DNA of 64,000 nucleotides from Helicobacter pylori NQ4053 (GTDB taxonomy: Bacteria > Campylobacterota > Campylobacteria > Campylobacterales > Helicobacteraceae). This document shows positions 27,693 through 37,151 of this stretch, one piece after another. The notes under the pieces are model-generated. The model worked only from the letters and a program-made list of their open reading frames with translations. It did no database searches and was not told where the DNA came from. Each line of letters begins with the position of its first letter. Position 1 is the first letter of the stretch. Made by a program: the position numbers and the translations under genes. The stretch is taken from the NCBI RefSeq assembly GCF_000274605.1, contig NZ_AKNV01000001.1, positions 62,001-126,000 on the forward strand, written 5' to 3'.

Positions 27693-29825
27693 TTAGTAAG
27701 CGAACACATAGTTGAGATACACGCTATAAAGCCTTCTGTATTGCAAGGTAGTGCCTAGCAAAGAATAGTAATTCGTGTTGATCGTGGGGATCTTCACGCC
27801 TAATTCCATGCCATGTTGCGCACTATGATCAGCGCCTCTTCTCTTATTCCTGGCGAGATTGGTCCTTAAGCCCAGATTGAATAAGAATTGGAAATTCGCC
27901 GTGTTGATTTTGGCCTTATAGTAATTGTTCACGTTCGCTAAATTCACATACTGAGAATTAAGCCATGAAGTCCCGGCTAAGGCGATACCGCCAAACGCGC
28001 CAAAAGAAATCTTATTGTGTTTAGTGGCTTTATCGTTGATGAAATTCACTAACAAATCGCTCCCCACGCCATAAGTCCAAACATCAGAATCGGAGTTGAA
28101 AAATTGGGATTTGTTATAGGTGTGGTTGTAATCCACAAAGCCGTAGTATCTCGCGCCCCATCGTTTGTTTTTCCCAAAGAATTGCTTATAGCCCACTTGA
28201 AAGCCGATCCCGTTCATCGCGCCGTTATTGGTGGTAGAAGCGGCGATTAGCCCAGCGCGTCTGAAAGGGTTGCTGCCGAGTTCTTGGCTCCTAGATTGCA
28301 CTTGAGAATGGATGTTGGAGTCAATGTAGTAGTTATCCTGTATGCCTTGCGGGCTGTTAGGGTTAGTCTTTTTGCTCACCACATTTTGTAAAGATTGCGC
28401 ATCAGGCAAGCTTGAGAGCGCTGCTGTGATGCTGTCATAGTGTTCGCCTAGTTTTTTGTATTGGCCGCTGAAGTTCGCTAAAGTGTAGGCGAGGTTTCGC
28501 GCGTTATGGATTTGCTCCGCTTGGTCGCCAAAATGAGCGATGCTGTTTTTTAGATTCGTTACGGTCTCTCCCACATACGCGCAACCGGCTCCCCAAGTGT
28601 TAGAAGTAACCGTGCCAGATGGCGTGCCACGGAGATTGCCGTCGCTACCCTTTTCATGGCACACCCCTAAAGAGTCTTTCACGAATTCTGCAGGGATTCT
28701 TTCAAAGTCTTTCACCACTGCTTGAGCGCGATTTAAAATCTCCGCTTGCGCTTTGGCGTTAGCGAACATGCTTTGGGCGAAGTTGGCGTCTTTATAGGGG
28801 TTGAATGTCTTCCCGGTGTCTAGGTTGTGCTGGTTTTGCGCGTTGGCAGCAACGATCTTGGATTGCTCTACGGCTATTTCAGCGTTTTTGATCATGTCTT
28901 GAATCGCGCTGATTTCATTTTTAAAAATCCCGCACGCGCTCCCATCGCCTTTATCTATCCCAGCCCATAAGCTATTGCCACCGCCCACATTACCTGCACC
29001 GCCATTACTCAACCGTGGGCATGCTTCATTAAGAGTGGTTAAAATAGTGCTAGCCTGTTTTAAAAGCTCTTGAGCGTTATTTGACACTTTGATGTCTTCT
29101 TTAATTTCTTTATACTCCCCATTTACCCACTTGACTGAAACAAATCCATTAGTCCATGGGAATTTCCATCTTTCTCCTGGCTGGACGCTATCATTTTTTT
29201 TCCCTTTAATTTCAAAATTAAGTTCTTTGGTGTCGCTTAAGGCAGGAATATCTTGCCCACTGCTCCCAAAAGCCTTTTGGATGATTTGATAGGCTTTATT
29301 GATTTTTGCGTAATTTTCAGTGGATATAGCGCTCCATTTTCCTGGTTCATAAAATGAATCGCAAGTAATGGTAGTCCCCCATGCTGTTGGCACATTTTCA
29401 AAAGTTTGAACGCCCCCATTTTTGTCTTTGTTAGAGCCGGGGCCACAAACGCTGATCGCATAGCTCATGACTTGCCACAACCCCGCTGCTGCATTCAGTG
29501 CTAAAAGCACCGCTTGATACGCCGGGGAATTCTTTTTATCATTGATTAAATTCTTCGCACTAGCGTTCAAATTGCCCCTTGCGTTGTTGATAGCGTTGGG
29601 GTCGGCGGACTGCCTGATGAGAGTGTTTAGGACGCTATAATTCGTTAAAAGATTGTTCAATCTTTCATAGCTGTCTGAGAGTTCTTGAATGCCTTTAGTG
29701 TTTTTCACCATTTGAGAGGATTCACCGATTTGATAGCCGGCGCTCACAAAAAAGCCGTTGTCTTCAGCACTTAAAGCGGAAACTAAAAGCGAACCTAAGG
29801 TTAATGACAGAAATTTTTTCTTCAT
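27693..29825 (-). CDS. hopD: Hop-family outer-membrane protein, HopD-like
   Basis: 710 residues, in frame from start to stop. The signal peptide MKKKFLSLTLGSLLVSALSA ends before EDNGFFVSAGYQIGESSQMV, the Hop N-terminal signature. The middle is variable with paired Cys (VCGPGSNK, CDSFYEPG, GAGCAYVGE). The last 200 residues are the beta-barrel, ending in the aromatic YVFAY and nearly the same as HopZ in this window. The locus between eptA and gltA matches HP0025. A TATAAT box lies at 29920-29925. Unlike hopZ, no CT tract is present in the signal sequence. Confidence 0.85.
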   Translation of the reverse strand: MKKKFLSLTLGSLLVSALSAEDNGFFVSAGYQIGESSQMVKNTKGIQELSDSYERLNNLLTNYSVLNTLIRQSADPNAINNARGNLNASAKNLINDKKNSPAYQAVLLALNAAAGLWQVMSYAISVCGPGSNKDKNGGVQTFENVPTAWGTTITCDSFYEPGKWSAISTENYAKINKAYQIIQKAFGSSGQDIPALSDTKELNFEIKGKKNDSVQPGERWKFPWTNGFVSVKWVNGEYKEIKEDIKVSNNAQELLKQASTILTTLNEACPRLSNGGAGNVGGGNSLWAGIDKGDGSACGIFKNEISAIQDMIKNAEIAVEQSKIVAANAQNQHNLDTGKTFNPYKDANFAQSMFANAKAQAEILNRAQAVVKDFERIPAEFVKDSLGVCHEKGSDGNLRGTPSGTVTSNTWGAGCAYVGETVTNLKNSIAHFGDQAEQIHNARNLAYTLANFSGQYKKLGEHYDSITAALSSLPDAQSLQNVVSKKTNPNSPQGIQDNYYIDSNIHSQVQSRSQELGSNPFRRAGLIAASTTNNGAMNGIGFQVGYKQFFGKNKRWGARYYGFVDYNHTYNKSQFFNSDSDVWTYGVGSDLLVNFINDKATKHNKISFGAFGGIALAGTSWLNSQYVNLANVNNYYKAKINTANFQFLFNLGLRTNLARNKRRGADHSAQHGMELGVKIPTINTNYYSLLGTTLQYRRLYSVYLNYVFAY

Positions 29826-29973
29826 GTTTTCTCCTTTTCTTTTTAAAATAAGATTGAAATTGTTAGTAAATCTTGCGGAAGTGTGTCTTTAAGTAAGACC
29901 ATACCGCAAGCTTTCGTTAATTATAGTATAAATTAATGGGATTTTGATATTAATGAGGCGTTTTTGCCCTTTC

Positions 29974-29986
29974 AAAAAAAAAAAAA
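29974..29986. repeat. Run of 13 A upstream of the hopD-like gene
   Basis: A13 lies about 48 bp upstream of the -10 at 29920-29925, too far to be the spacer. It may affect an upstream element or DNA curvature; a role in phase variation is uncertain. Confidence 0.6.
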
Positions 29987-30031
29987 GGTTTTTGTAGCGT
30001 TTCTAAACAAATATTAAACCAATAAAGGTCA

Positions 30032-30237
30032 TTTTAAAAGAAATGAGGTTGTTTGAATAGGGGTAGTGATAAAAAGGGGGGGTTTTTAACTTTGGTTGTT
30101 TGGTGTGGTTGTTTGAGATTTGTTTGTAATAAAGCGGTTTTAAAAGAAATGAGGTTGTTTGAATAGGGGTAACTATAAAAAAAGGAGGTTTAACTTTGGT
30201 TGTTTGGTGTGGTTGCTTTAGATTTGTTGTAAAAAGG
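30032..30237. repeat. Tandem duplication of about 106 bp upstream of the hopD-like gene
   Basis: Two copies (30032-30137 and 30138-30237) share TTTTAAAAGAAATGAGGTTG, then a TTTGAATAGGGGTA block and a TTGGTTGTTTGGTGTGGTTG block, with small differences. Part of a third copy (GATTGCTTGAGATTTGTTATAAA) follows to about 30290. No coding frame explains them. Confidence 0.85.
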
Positions 30238-30330
30238 ATTTTTTCTAAAAAATAAGATTTGATTGCTTGAGATTTGTTATAAAAATGATTTTCTTAAGGA
30301 GATAAAAAGGTTTTGCAATCATTTTTCTCA

Positions 30331-30376
30331 AAAACTCAAGGGTTTGCTTTAAAAAGCGGGGTTGTCCTTGAGTTTT
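30331..30376. terminator. Strong palindromic hairpin, possible terminator
   Basis: AAAACTCAAGG pairs perfectly with CCTTGAGTTTT (11 bp), with a nested GCTTT/AAAGC stem inside. T-runs flank both strands. It lies about 140 bp downstream of gltA and could end that transcript or insulate the repeat region. Confidence 0.5.
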
Positions 30377-30518
30377 GGTTGCATGCGGTTAGTAAAAAAT
30401 TACCGCTTGCTTGGTGCGAGATCCTCACTTTTTTAAACGAGTTCCTCACTCTTTTAAAAAGGCTTTGAGCGTTCCTTAAAACTATCACCAACGCTTTATT
30501 AAAAAGCCTAGCTTAAGA

Positions 30519-31799
30519 TTAATCCCCTACATAGACTTGTCTTGGGCGCGTGATCCTAGCTTGCGGGCTTTTGACATGCTCTAATAATTGAGCACACCAA
30601 CCCACGGTTCGGCCAATGACAAACACCGGCGTGAAAAAACGCACCGGGATTTTTAAAGCCCTTAAAATCGTGCCGGAGTAGAAATCCACATTAGGGTAGA
30701 GATTCCTTTCAATGAAATACTCGTCTTTTAGCGCGATTTCTTCCACTTTCGCAGCGATTTCGCTCAATCTCTCGTCCATTTTAACGCCTTTTTGGTGCAG
30801 TTCGTCTTTCAGGCCTTTTAAGATTTTAGCGCGCGGATCGTAGCTCTTATACACCCTATGCCCAAAGCCCATGAGTTTGAAACTGTCGTTTTTGTCTTTC
30901 ACTCGCGCAATATATTTATCCACATTTTTCACATCGCCGATTTCTTCTAATTGGATAAGCACTTTTTCATTCGCTCCGCCATGCAAATGCCCCCACAAAG
31001 CGCTAATGCCAGCGCTTATAGCTGCATAAGGATGCACGCCGGTGCTAGCGACATTCCTTACCGTGGTAGAAGAGGCGTTTTGGCTGTGATCAGCGTGTAA
31101 GGTTAGGATTTTATCAAAGGCTTCTATTTCTAGGGGTGTGATTTCTACTTCGCCTTGAGTGGTGTGTTTCAAGCGGCTGTAAGGATACCCTCTCAGCATG
31201 AAAAGGATATTTTCCACATAAGAGCGCGCGATGTCCGGATAAATAATGGGTGCTCCCACTTCATTACGATAGCAAATAGCCGCAAGCGTGGGGATTTTAG
31301 CGACAATTCTTCTGGCCATAGTCTGGTAATCTTCTTCAGTGTGCATGTTTTGGTGCGTGGAATAAAGGGTGGATAAGATAGACACCCCGCTAGAGAGCTT
31401 CGCCATAGGGTGGGCGTTACTAGGGAAAGCTGAAAACATGTTCAACAAGCTCTCATGCACAAAGCTTCTGTGGCGTAGTTCCAATTCAAACTCTAGGCTT
31501 TCATCTTGATTTTTGGGTAATTCCCCTGTGAGGAGCAATTTGCACACATCTACATATTTGTATTTGGCGACTAAATCTTCTATTCTATGCCCTCTGTAAT
31601 ACAATTCGCCTTGCTTGCCATTGACATAGCTGATCTTAGATTGGCACCCAGCGGTAGAAGAATACCCTGGATCGTAAGAAAAAAACCCGGTCGTTTCAAA
31701 AAGCTTGGAAAAATCCACCGCTTTAGGCCCACGAGTGCTTTCAATCGTTTCAAATTCATAGCGTTCATTATTTTCATTATTGATTAAAGTAACAGACAT
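30519..31799 (-). CDS. gltA: GltA, citrate synthase
   Basis: 426 residues. Condenses oxaloacetate and acetyl-CoA. Catalytic motifs are visible: [30 protein letters not shown] and the C-terminal [20 protein letters not shown]. The start is ATG at 31799 after TTAAGGAAA; a TATAAT box lies at 31836-31841. The gene is divergent from icd, so two consecutive TCA-cycle steps share one 200-bp promoter region. Confidence 0.97.
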   Translation of the reverse strand: MSVTLINNENNERYEFETIESTRGPKAVDFSKLFETTGFFSYDPGYSSTAGCQSKISYVNGKQGELYYRGHRIEDLVAKYKYVDVCKLLLTGELPKNQDESLEFELELRHRSFVHESLLNMFSAFPSNAHPMAKLSSGVSILSTLYSTHQNMHTEEDYQTMARRIVAKIPTLAAICYRNEVGAPIIYPDIARSYVENILFMLRGYPYSRLKHTTQGEVEITPLEIEAFDKILTLHADHSQNASSTTVRNVASTGVHPYAAISAGISALWGHLHGGANEKVLIQLEEIGDVKNVDKYIARVKDKNDSFKLMGFGHRVYKSYDPRAKILKGLKDELHQKGVKMDERLSEIAAKVEEIALKDEYFIERNLYPNVDFYSGTILRALKIPVRFFTPVFVIGRTVGWCAQLLEHVKSPQARITRPRQVYVGD

Positions 31800-31998
31800 T
31801 CAATTTCCTTAAGTTTTGATAGTATCCAACTCCTAATTATAAGCCAAAAAATTAAATGGTTTCTTTTTAAAAACATTCCGTTTTTTCAAGTTATTTCCAA
31901 CCGCTACTTTTAAACACGCATTCAAAAAAAGATTTTTAGGGGTTATATAGTATTTTTGCGCTAGTATAGTTACTTAAATTTTACAAAAAGGATAAACA

Positions 31999-33276
31999 AT
32001 GGCTTACAACCCTAAAATTCTACAAAAGCCTAAAGAGGGCGAAGAGATTACGATTAAAGACAACAAATTGCATGTGCCAAACCACCCCATTATCCCTTTC
32101 ATTGAGGGCGATGGCATTGGATCAGATATTACCCCGGCGATGATTAAAGTGGTGGATAGCGCAGTTCAAAAAGCGTATAAGGGCGAGAAAAAAATCGCAT
32201 GGTATGAAGTGTTTGTGGGCGAAAAATGCTATCAAAAATTTAAAGATCATAAGGAATTAAGCCCTGAAGAGCAATGGTTACTACCGGACACTATTGAAGC
32301 GATTAACCATTATAAAGTTTCCATTAAAGGGCCTTTGACCACGCCTATTGGTGAGGGGTTTAGATCTTTGAATGTAGCGTTACGCCAAAAAATGGACTTG
32401 TATGTTTGCTTGAGGCCGGTAAGGTGGTATGGGAGTCCTAGCCCGGTGAAAGAACCACAAAAAGTGGATATGGTGATTTTTAGAGAAAATTCTGAAGACA
32501 TTTATGCGGGCATTGAATGGCAAGAAGGCAGTGCGGAAGCGAAAAAACTCATCCGTTTTTTACAAAATGAACTAAAGGTTAAAAAAATCCGCTTCCCTGA
32601 AAGCAGCGGCGTAGGGATAAAACCCATCAGTAAAGAAGGCACAGAGAGGTTAGTGAGAAAAGCGATTGAATACGCTATTGATAACGACAAGCCAAGCGTA
32701 ACTTTTGTGCATAAAGGCAATATCATGAAATACACTGAGGGAGCGTTCATGAAATGGGGCTATGCGCTCGCTCAAAAAGAATTTAACGCTCAAGTCATTG
32801 ATAAAGGCCCATGGTGTTCTTTGAAAAACCCTAAAACCGGTAAAGAAATCATCATTAAAGACATGATCGCTGACGCGTTCTTGCAACAAATCTTATTGCG
32901 CCCTAGCGAATACAGCGTCATTGCGACCATGAATTTGAACGGGGATTATATCTCTGATGCGTTAGCGGCGATGGTGGGGGGTATTGGTATCGCTCCTGGG
33001 GCTAATCTCAATGACACGGTGGGCATGTTTGAAGCCACCCATGGCACCGCTCCTAAATACGCTGGGCTGGATAAAGTCAATCCGGGGTCTATTATTTTGA
33101 GCGCGGAAATGATGTTAAGGCATATGGGTTGGGTGGAGGCGGCTGATTTGATCGTCTCTGCTATGGAAAAAGCGATTAAGAGCAAGAAAGTCACTTATGA
33201 TTTCGCTCGTTTAATGGATGGGGCTAAAGAAGTGAAATGCTCTGAATTTGCTAGCGTGATGATTGAAAACATGTGA
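31999..33276 (+). CDS. icd: Icd, NADP-dependent isocitrate dehydrogenase
   Basis: 425 residues. Oxidative decarboxylation of isocitrate to 2-oxoglutarate. The substrate loop [14 protein letters not shown], the helix with [17 protein letters not shown], and the cofactor segment [10 protein letters not shown]...[12 protein letters not shown] mark the homodimeric NADP class. A possible -10, TATAGT, lies at 31965-31970, and AAAAGG precedes the ATG. Confidence 0.97.
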   Translation: MAYNPKILQKPKEGEEITIKDNKLHVPNHPIIPFIEGDGIGSDITPAMIKVVDSAVQKAYKGEKKIAWYEVFVGEKCYQKFKDHKELSPEEQWLLPDTIEAINHYKVSIKGPLTTPIGEGFRSLNVALRQKMDLYVCLRPVRWYGSPSPVKEPQKVDMVIFRENSEDIYAGIEWQEGSAEAKKLIRFLQNELKVKKIRFPESSGVGIKPISKEGTERLVRKAIEYAIDNDKPSVTFVHKGNIMKYTEGAFMKWGYALAQKEFNAQVIDKGPWCSLKNPKTGKEIIIKDMIADAFLQQILLRPSEYSVIATMNLNGDYISDALAAMVGGIGIAPGANLNDTVGMFEATHGTAPKYAGLDKVNPGSIILSAEMMLRHMGWVEAADLIVSAMEKAIKSKKVTYDFARLMDGAKEVKCSEFASVMIENM

Positions 33277-33343
33277 AAGAGCGTTTTTTAAGCTCTGGTG
33301 TTTGAATGCGATTATAGGCTAATACTATCATTAAGGAATAAAG

Positions 33344-33871
33344 TTGATAAAATTTGTGCGTAATGTGGTTTTATTCATTCTAACGGCGATCTTTTTAGCG
33401 CTCATGCTTTTAGTGAGCTATTGCATGCCCCATTATAGTGCGGCTGTTATTAGCGGGGTGGAAGTCAAAAGAATGAATGAAAATGAAAACACGCCCAATA
33501 ATAAGGAAGTAAAAACCCTTGCTAGAGATGTCTATTTTGTGCAAACTTACGACCCTAAGGATAAAAAAAGCGTGACCGTCTATCGTAACGAAGACACGCG
33601 CTTTGGCTTCCCTTTTTATTTTAAGTTTAATTCGGCTGATATTTCAGCCCTCGCTCAAAGTTTAGTCAACCAGCAAGTGGAAGTGCAATACTATGGCTGG
33701 CGGATCAATTTGTTTAATATGTTCCCTAATGTGATTTTTTTAAAGCCCTTAAAAGAGAGTGCTGAGATGTCAAAACCCATTTTTAGCTGGATTTTATACG
33801 CCTTGCTACTAGTGGGCTTTTTTATCAGCGTGCGTTCTGTTTGTGCTTTATTTAAGGGCAAAGCTCATTAA
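33344..33871 (+). CDS. DUF1523-like membrane protein of unknown function
   Basis: 175 residues with one membrane helix at each end (VVLFILTAIFLALMLLVSYC and IFSWILYALLLVGFFISV) and a periplasm-sized middle domain containing RFGFPFYFKFNSADISALAQ. The layout fits DUF1523. The start is TTG at 33344, after AAGGAATAA. Its last 24 bp overlap the 3' end of the convergent bioD gene. Locus matches HP0028. Confidence 0.75.
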   Translation: MIKFVRNVVLFILTAIFLALMLLVSYCMPHYSAAVISGVEVKRMNENENTPNNKEVKTLARDVYFVQTYDPKDKKSVTVYRNEDTRFGFPFYFKFNSADISALAQSLVNQQVEVQYYGWRINLFNMFPNVIFLKPLKESAEMSKPIFSWILYALLLVGFFISVRSVCALFKGKAH

Positions 33872-34504
33872 TTCTTTCAGGCTTTGTTGGAAAATCACAA
33901 TGGGGTTATTGGAGCGTGTATTAAAAAGCTCAATATAGGGCAAACTGATGCTGTGAAAAGCGGTGTTGTTTTCCCTCAAATTGATAGCGATTTTATAGTC
34001 TAGTTGGTGGGATTTCAATAAAAAATCATTCAGCAAACAATCATTAATCAAGCCCAAATTATCATGGCTAATCAAAAGCATTTTGGCTTTTAATTTTAGG
34101 GCCAAATCCAGCATGTTTTCTTCTAAAGTGATAGGCACGCATAGCCCCCCAGCCCCTTCAACGATGACTAAATCATAAGTTTTGGTGAAATTTTGGAGGC
34201 GTTGGGTCAAATTGTCCGTGTCAATGGGGGCGTTTGGATCTTCTTCTTGTTGGGCGATGAGGGGGGCTGAAGCTTTATGATAACGATAGAATGAGATGTC
34301 TTTTAAGGTTAAAGAGCGATCCAAAAGGCGGTTATCTTGCAAGAACAAATGCGCATCGCTAGAGTGGTTAATGGCGTCATTAACGCCTGTTTCAATGGGT
34401 TTTAACAAGATCGTTTTAACGCCACAAGCGTTGCAATATTGGGATAAGAGCCTAGTGCATGTGGTTTTTCCGGCATTGGTGTTAGTCGCGCTGATAAAGA
34501 GCAT
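33848..34504 (-). CDS. bioD: BioD, dethiobiotin synthetase
   Basis: 218 residues. ATP-dependent ring closure of diaminopelargonic acid in biotin synthesis. The P-loop SATNTNAGKTTCTRLLS is at residues 4-20, the second motif VIVEGAGGLCVPI near 107-119, and KPIETGV binds substrate. The start is 3 bp after the stop of the 602-residue gene, and its ribosome-binding site (AAAGG) lies within the end of that gene. Confidence 0.93.
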   Translation of the reverse strand: MLFISATNTNAGKTTCTRLLSQYCNACGVKTILLKPIETGVNDAINHSSDAHLFLQDNRLLDRSLTLKDISFYRYHKASAPLIAQQEEDPNAPIDTDNLTQRLQNFTKTYDLVIVEGAGGLCVPITLEENMLDLALKLKAKMLLISHDNLGLINDCLLNDFLLKSHQLDYKIAINLRENNTAFHSISLPYIELFNTRSNNPIVIFQQSLKELMSFALK

Positions 34505-34507
34505 GGT

Positions 34508-36316
34508 TTAACCTTTAAATTTATAGCCATTATCTCTAAAGTGGTAAGCGCCCTCAAAGATTTGAGCGGTCAATACATTTTTAATTTGTGGTAACTTCAC
34601 ATTTTTTAGTGCTTCTCTTGGGACTTCAATGACTAGTCTCTCAAACGCTTGGTCGCTTAAAGGGTTATCAATATCAAAAACGAAACTTAAGATATTGTGG
34701 AGCGAATTATATGTGATTTTGTCAATTAACGCATAATTCAGTCTAACGCCCTCTGCTTGCTCTATGGCGGTAACGATGCTTTTAGATAGTCTAGGGCTGA
34801 TGTTACCAAGCTGTGTCGCTAAATCTGTTGGCGAGATAAAGCAATAACCCGCATCGGTGTCTATGGTGTTAGCAAGCACTTTAGCAATCAATGTCCTACT
34901 CACTTTTTTACCTTGTCGCATAGCTTTGACAAGGTTATTGACTTGAATGTTTCGTTTCATACCTTGTTTGAAGTCATCACTTACCGCACATTTTCGTGCT
35001 TCTATGCGTTTAATCGCATTTTCCTGTCTTTTTATCATTTCGTCTAAAAAGAACTCTTTAGGGTGTCCATACCCACGAGTGATTTTCTGTAATGCCTTAA
35101 TATTGCTTCTAATGTCCTCGCCAATAGTCCCTATACCCAATTTAGAGTAATCATAGGGCATACAAGTCGCTTTTAATTCTGTCTTAACGACTTTATTGAG
35201 AGCGAGTTTATTAAGACCGATACCCTCTTTATACCTAGAGAGAAAAGTATAAACGCTGTCATTTATGCGTGTGAGAGCTTGTGGTAAGTCGCTAGGAACT
35301 GAAAATTTAATCCCTGTGAATTTAGCCCATACCTTACCAAAACTATTAGGGCTAGAGCTTATCAAATCTATCCTATAAGTCTTATTCTTATTAGCAAGCA
35401 TTTGTCCGCCATAGCAAATCGCTGCTTGTTTGAATTGTTTTCCCCATATCAATAAGTGGTTTTTCAAATCAAATGTGCTACTAGGTTCGTTTTGAAATAC
35501 AAAAAAGCTAACCTCTTTGTCTGGTAAAATATTGTCTTTAGGGTTGTCTTTCCAATATCCTAACACTTCAATGTAACCAATGAAATCTCTGTCAATATTC
35601 ATTATGTCTTTTAATGCTTGTGTCCTTGCCATATTTTCTTTTCTAGTGTAGCGATACCTCTCAACAAATTTATCACTAGACATAAGGTCTCTCATTGTGG
35701 CGTTTTTCTTAAAGAATTTGTCTGCATAAAAATTGCCTAATTTGTTATAGAGTTTCGCATAAATGTTCTCAATCATATCTTTGTAATTTTTAAATTTTGT
35801 GGTCTCTTTACCATTTTCAGGTTGTGGGTGAAAGAAATCTACAACTTTAATAGGGTCGTATGGGTCTAAATCCACAGATTGACTTAACCAATATTTGGCT
35901 ATTATGTCCGCATTTTTAGGGTCTGCTCCGCTCTTATAAGCATAGATTAGAGCGTTTTGTTCTTTTTCGGTAAAGTCTTTATAAAAAGCGTCTTTAAAAG
36001 GTCTAAACGCAGAGATAGTCCCAAAAGGTAGTCCGCTCGCAATCTTTTTATAAATGCTGATAAGATTAGCGCTCTCAATTGTAGAGCCTTTAATAGTCTT
36101 GTGGCTCATATCATATTTAAGTCGTGAGATTTCATCGCCAACAGCATCTAAAAACTTGCTTAAGGGCATTGCCTTACCAAGCACCCTAACGCTAGGTTTA
36201 TTTTGTCTAGCTAATTTCTTGTCCGCTAACGCTTTATCAATAGATGCTGTCAAAGATAAAGAAGTGTTTCTTTGTGGTTCATCAACAAATTCTAAAAAAT
36301 CGTAATTCAATAGCAT
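34508..36316 (-). CDS. Unrecognised 602-residue protein (possible horizontally acquired or phage-like gene)
   Basis: I do not recognise this protein. It is 602 residues, Lys/Asn-rich and largely hydrophilic, with no signal peptide, membrane helix, Walker motif or known catalytic signature that I can see. Helical, charged segments dominate (about 120-220 and 400-470). The start is ATG at 36316 after AAGGA, with a -10-like TACAAT at 36342-36347. Codon choice seems to use fewer GCG/CGC codons than neighbouring genes, suggesting foreign origin; this was judged by eye. A phage structural or accessory origin is a guess. Confidence 0.7.
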   Translation of the reverse strand: MLLNYDFLEFVDEPQRNTSLSLTASIDKALADKKLARQNKPSVRVLGKAMPLSKFLDAVGDEISRLKYDMSHKTIKGSTIESANLISIYKKIASGLPFGTISAFRPFKDAFYKDFTEKEQNALIYAYKSGADPKNADIIAKYWLSQSVDLDPYDPIKVVDFFHPQPENGKETTKFKNYKDMIENIYAKLYNKLGNFYADKFFKKNATMRDLMSSDKFVERYRYTRKENMARTQALKDIMNIDRDFIGYIEVLGYWKDNPKDNILPDKEVSFFVFQNEPSSTFDLKNHLLIWGKQFKQAAICYGGQMLANKNKTYRIDLISSSPNSFGKVWAKFTGIKFSVPSDLPQALTRINDSVYTFLSRYKEGIGLNKLALNKVVKTELKATCMPYDYSKLGIGTIGEDIRSNIKALQKITRGYGHPKEFFLDEMIKRQENAIKRIEARKCAVSDDFKQGMKRNIQVNNLVKAMRQGKKVSRTLIAKVLANTIDTDAGYCFISPTDLATQLGNISPRLSKSIVTAIEQAEGVRLNYALIDKITYNSLHNILSFVFDIDNPLSDQAFERLVIEVPREALKNVKLPQIKNVLTAQIFEGAYHFRDNGYKFKG

Positions 36317-36392
36317 TATCGTGTCCTTTTCTTTAAGCGAGATTGTAGCGCTTTATCTTTGAGCTTTCAGCGGGTCATTAGGGTTTATTTGG

Positions 36393-36398
36393 TATAAT
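36393..36398 (+). promoter_or_regulatory. -10 box for the usp-clpS-clpA-panD cluster
   Basis: TATAAT 29 bp before the usp ATG, with no clear -35. All following genes to comB10 are on the same strand with overlaps or short gaps, so this may drive a long operon. Confidence 0.6.
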
Positions 36399-36426
36399 AT
36401 CAAAACTCCATTTAAGGTTGGTTCTT

Positions 36427-36840
36427 ATGAATATTTTATTTGGGATTAGCGACACGCAAGAATGTTATAACGCTATTAAATTCGCTGTCAAATTAGCCCA
36501 TTCGCTTAAAGAGGTCCGTTTCACCTTGTTGCATGTGAGCATGGAAGTGTTTATTTATAGCGAAAGCGGGATGATGGATTACGGCCAAACAGAAGCCTTA
36601 GAAGAAGAAAAAGCTAAGGCTTTGTTAAAGCAGTTTGAAGACGCTTTCAAAAAAGAAAATATAGAGTGCGAGAGCGTTCTAAAAAGCGGCGATTTGATTG
36701 ATGTGGTTTTAGAAATGGCTAAGGATTATGATTTGTTATTGATCGGGGCGAGCGAGTCTAATTTGTTGTATCGTTTGTTCATTTCGCACCAAAATAGCTT
36801 GGTTGAACAATCCAGTATCCCTGTTGTGATCGCCAAGTAG
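36427..36840 (+). CDS. Universal stress protein family (UspA-like)
   Basis: 137 residues from ATG at 36427; an in-frame TTG at 36418 is too close to the upstream AAGG. The Usp fold is indicated by the N-terminal MNILFGISDTQECYNAIKFA and the C-terminal nucleotide-binding type loop LLLIGASESNLLYR...SSIPVVIAK. The stop TAG overlaps the 21-bp duplication leading into clpS. Role is inferred from family only. Confidence 0.82.
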   Translation: MNILFGISDTQECYNAIKFAVKLAHSLKEVRFTLLHVSMEVFIYSESGMMDYGQTEALEEEKAKALLKQFEDAFKKENIECESVLKSGDLIDVVLEMAKDYDLLLIGASESNLLYRLFISHQNSLVEQSSIPVVIAK

Positions 36841-36880
36841 CATGGATAAGCAACATGAAAGCATGGATAAGCGGCATGAA
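36839..36880 (+). repeat. 21-bp tandem duplication spanning the usp stop and clpS start
   Basis: The unit AGCATGGATAAGCnnCATGAA occurs twice in succession (36839-36859, 36860-36880), differing at two bases. It gives two in-frame candidate ATG starts for clpS, each 3' of GGATAAG. Confidence 0.85.
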
Positions 36881-37151
36881 AATGTATAACATACCCACCC
36901 CCACCATGGCACAAGTGATCATGGTTGATGACCCCATTACGACAGCGGAATTTGTCATCTCTGCTTTGAGGGATTTTTTTGACAAGTCTTTAGAAGAGGC
37001 CAAAGCCCTCACATCAAGCATCCATCGTGATGGTGAGGGGGTTTGTGGCGTCTATCCTTATGATATTGCTAGGCATAGGGCAGCATGGGTTAGGGACAAA
37101 GCCAGAGCGTTAGAATTCCCTTTAAAATTATTGGTAGAAGAGATAAAATAA
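36876..37151 (+). CDS. clpS: ClpS, adaptor of the ClpA unfoldase
   Basis: 91 residues from ATG at 36876 (MKMYNIPTPTMAQVIMVDDP). Delivers N-degron substrates to ClpAP. The family core is visible: VIMVDDPITTAEFVISALRDFF, then HRDGEGVCGVYPYDIARH. A duplicated upstream ATG at 36855 would add seven residues. The stop overlaps the clpA start (TAATG), consistent with coupled synthesis of adaptor and ATPase. Confidence 0.92.
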   Translation: MKMYNIPTPTMAQVIMVDDPITTAEFVISALRDFFDKSLEEAKALTSSIHRDGEGVCGVYPYDIARHRAAWVRDKARALEFPLKLLVEEIK

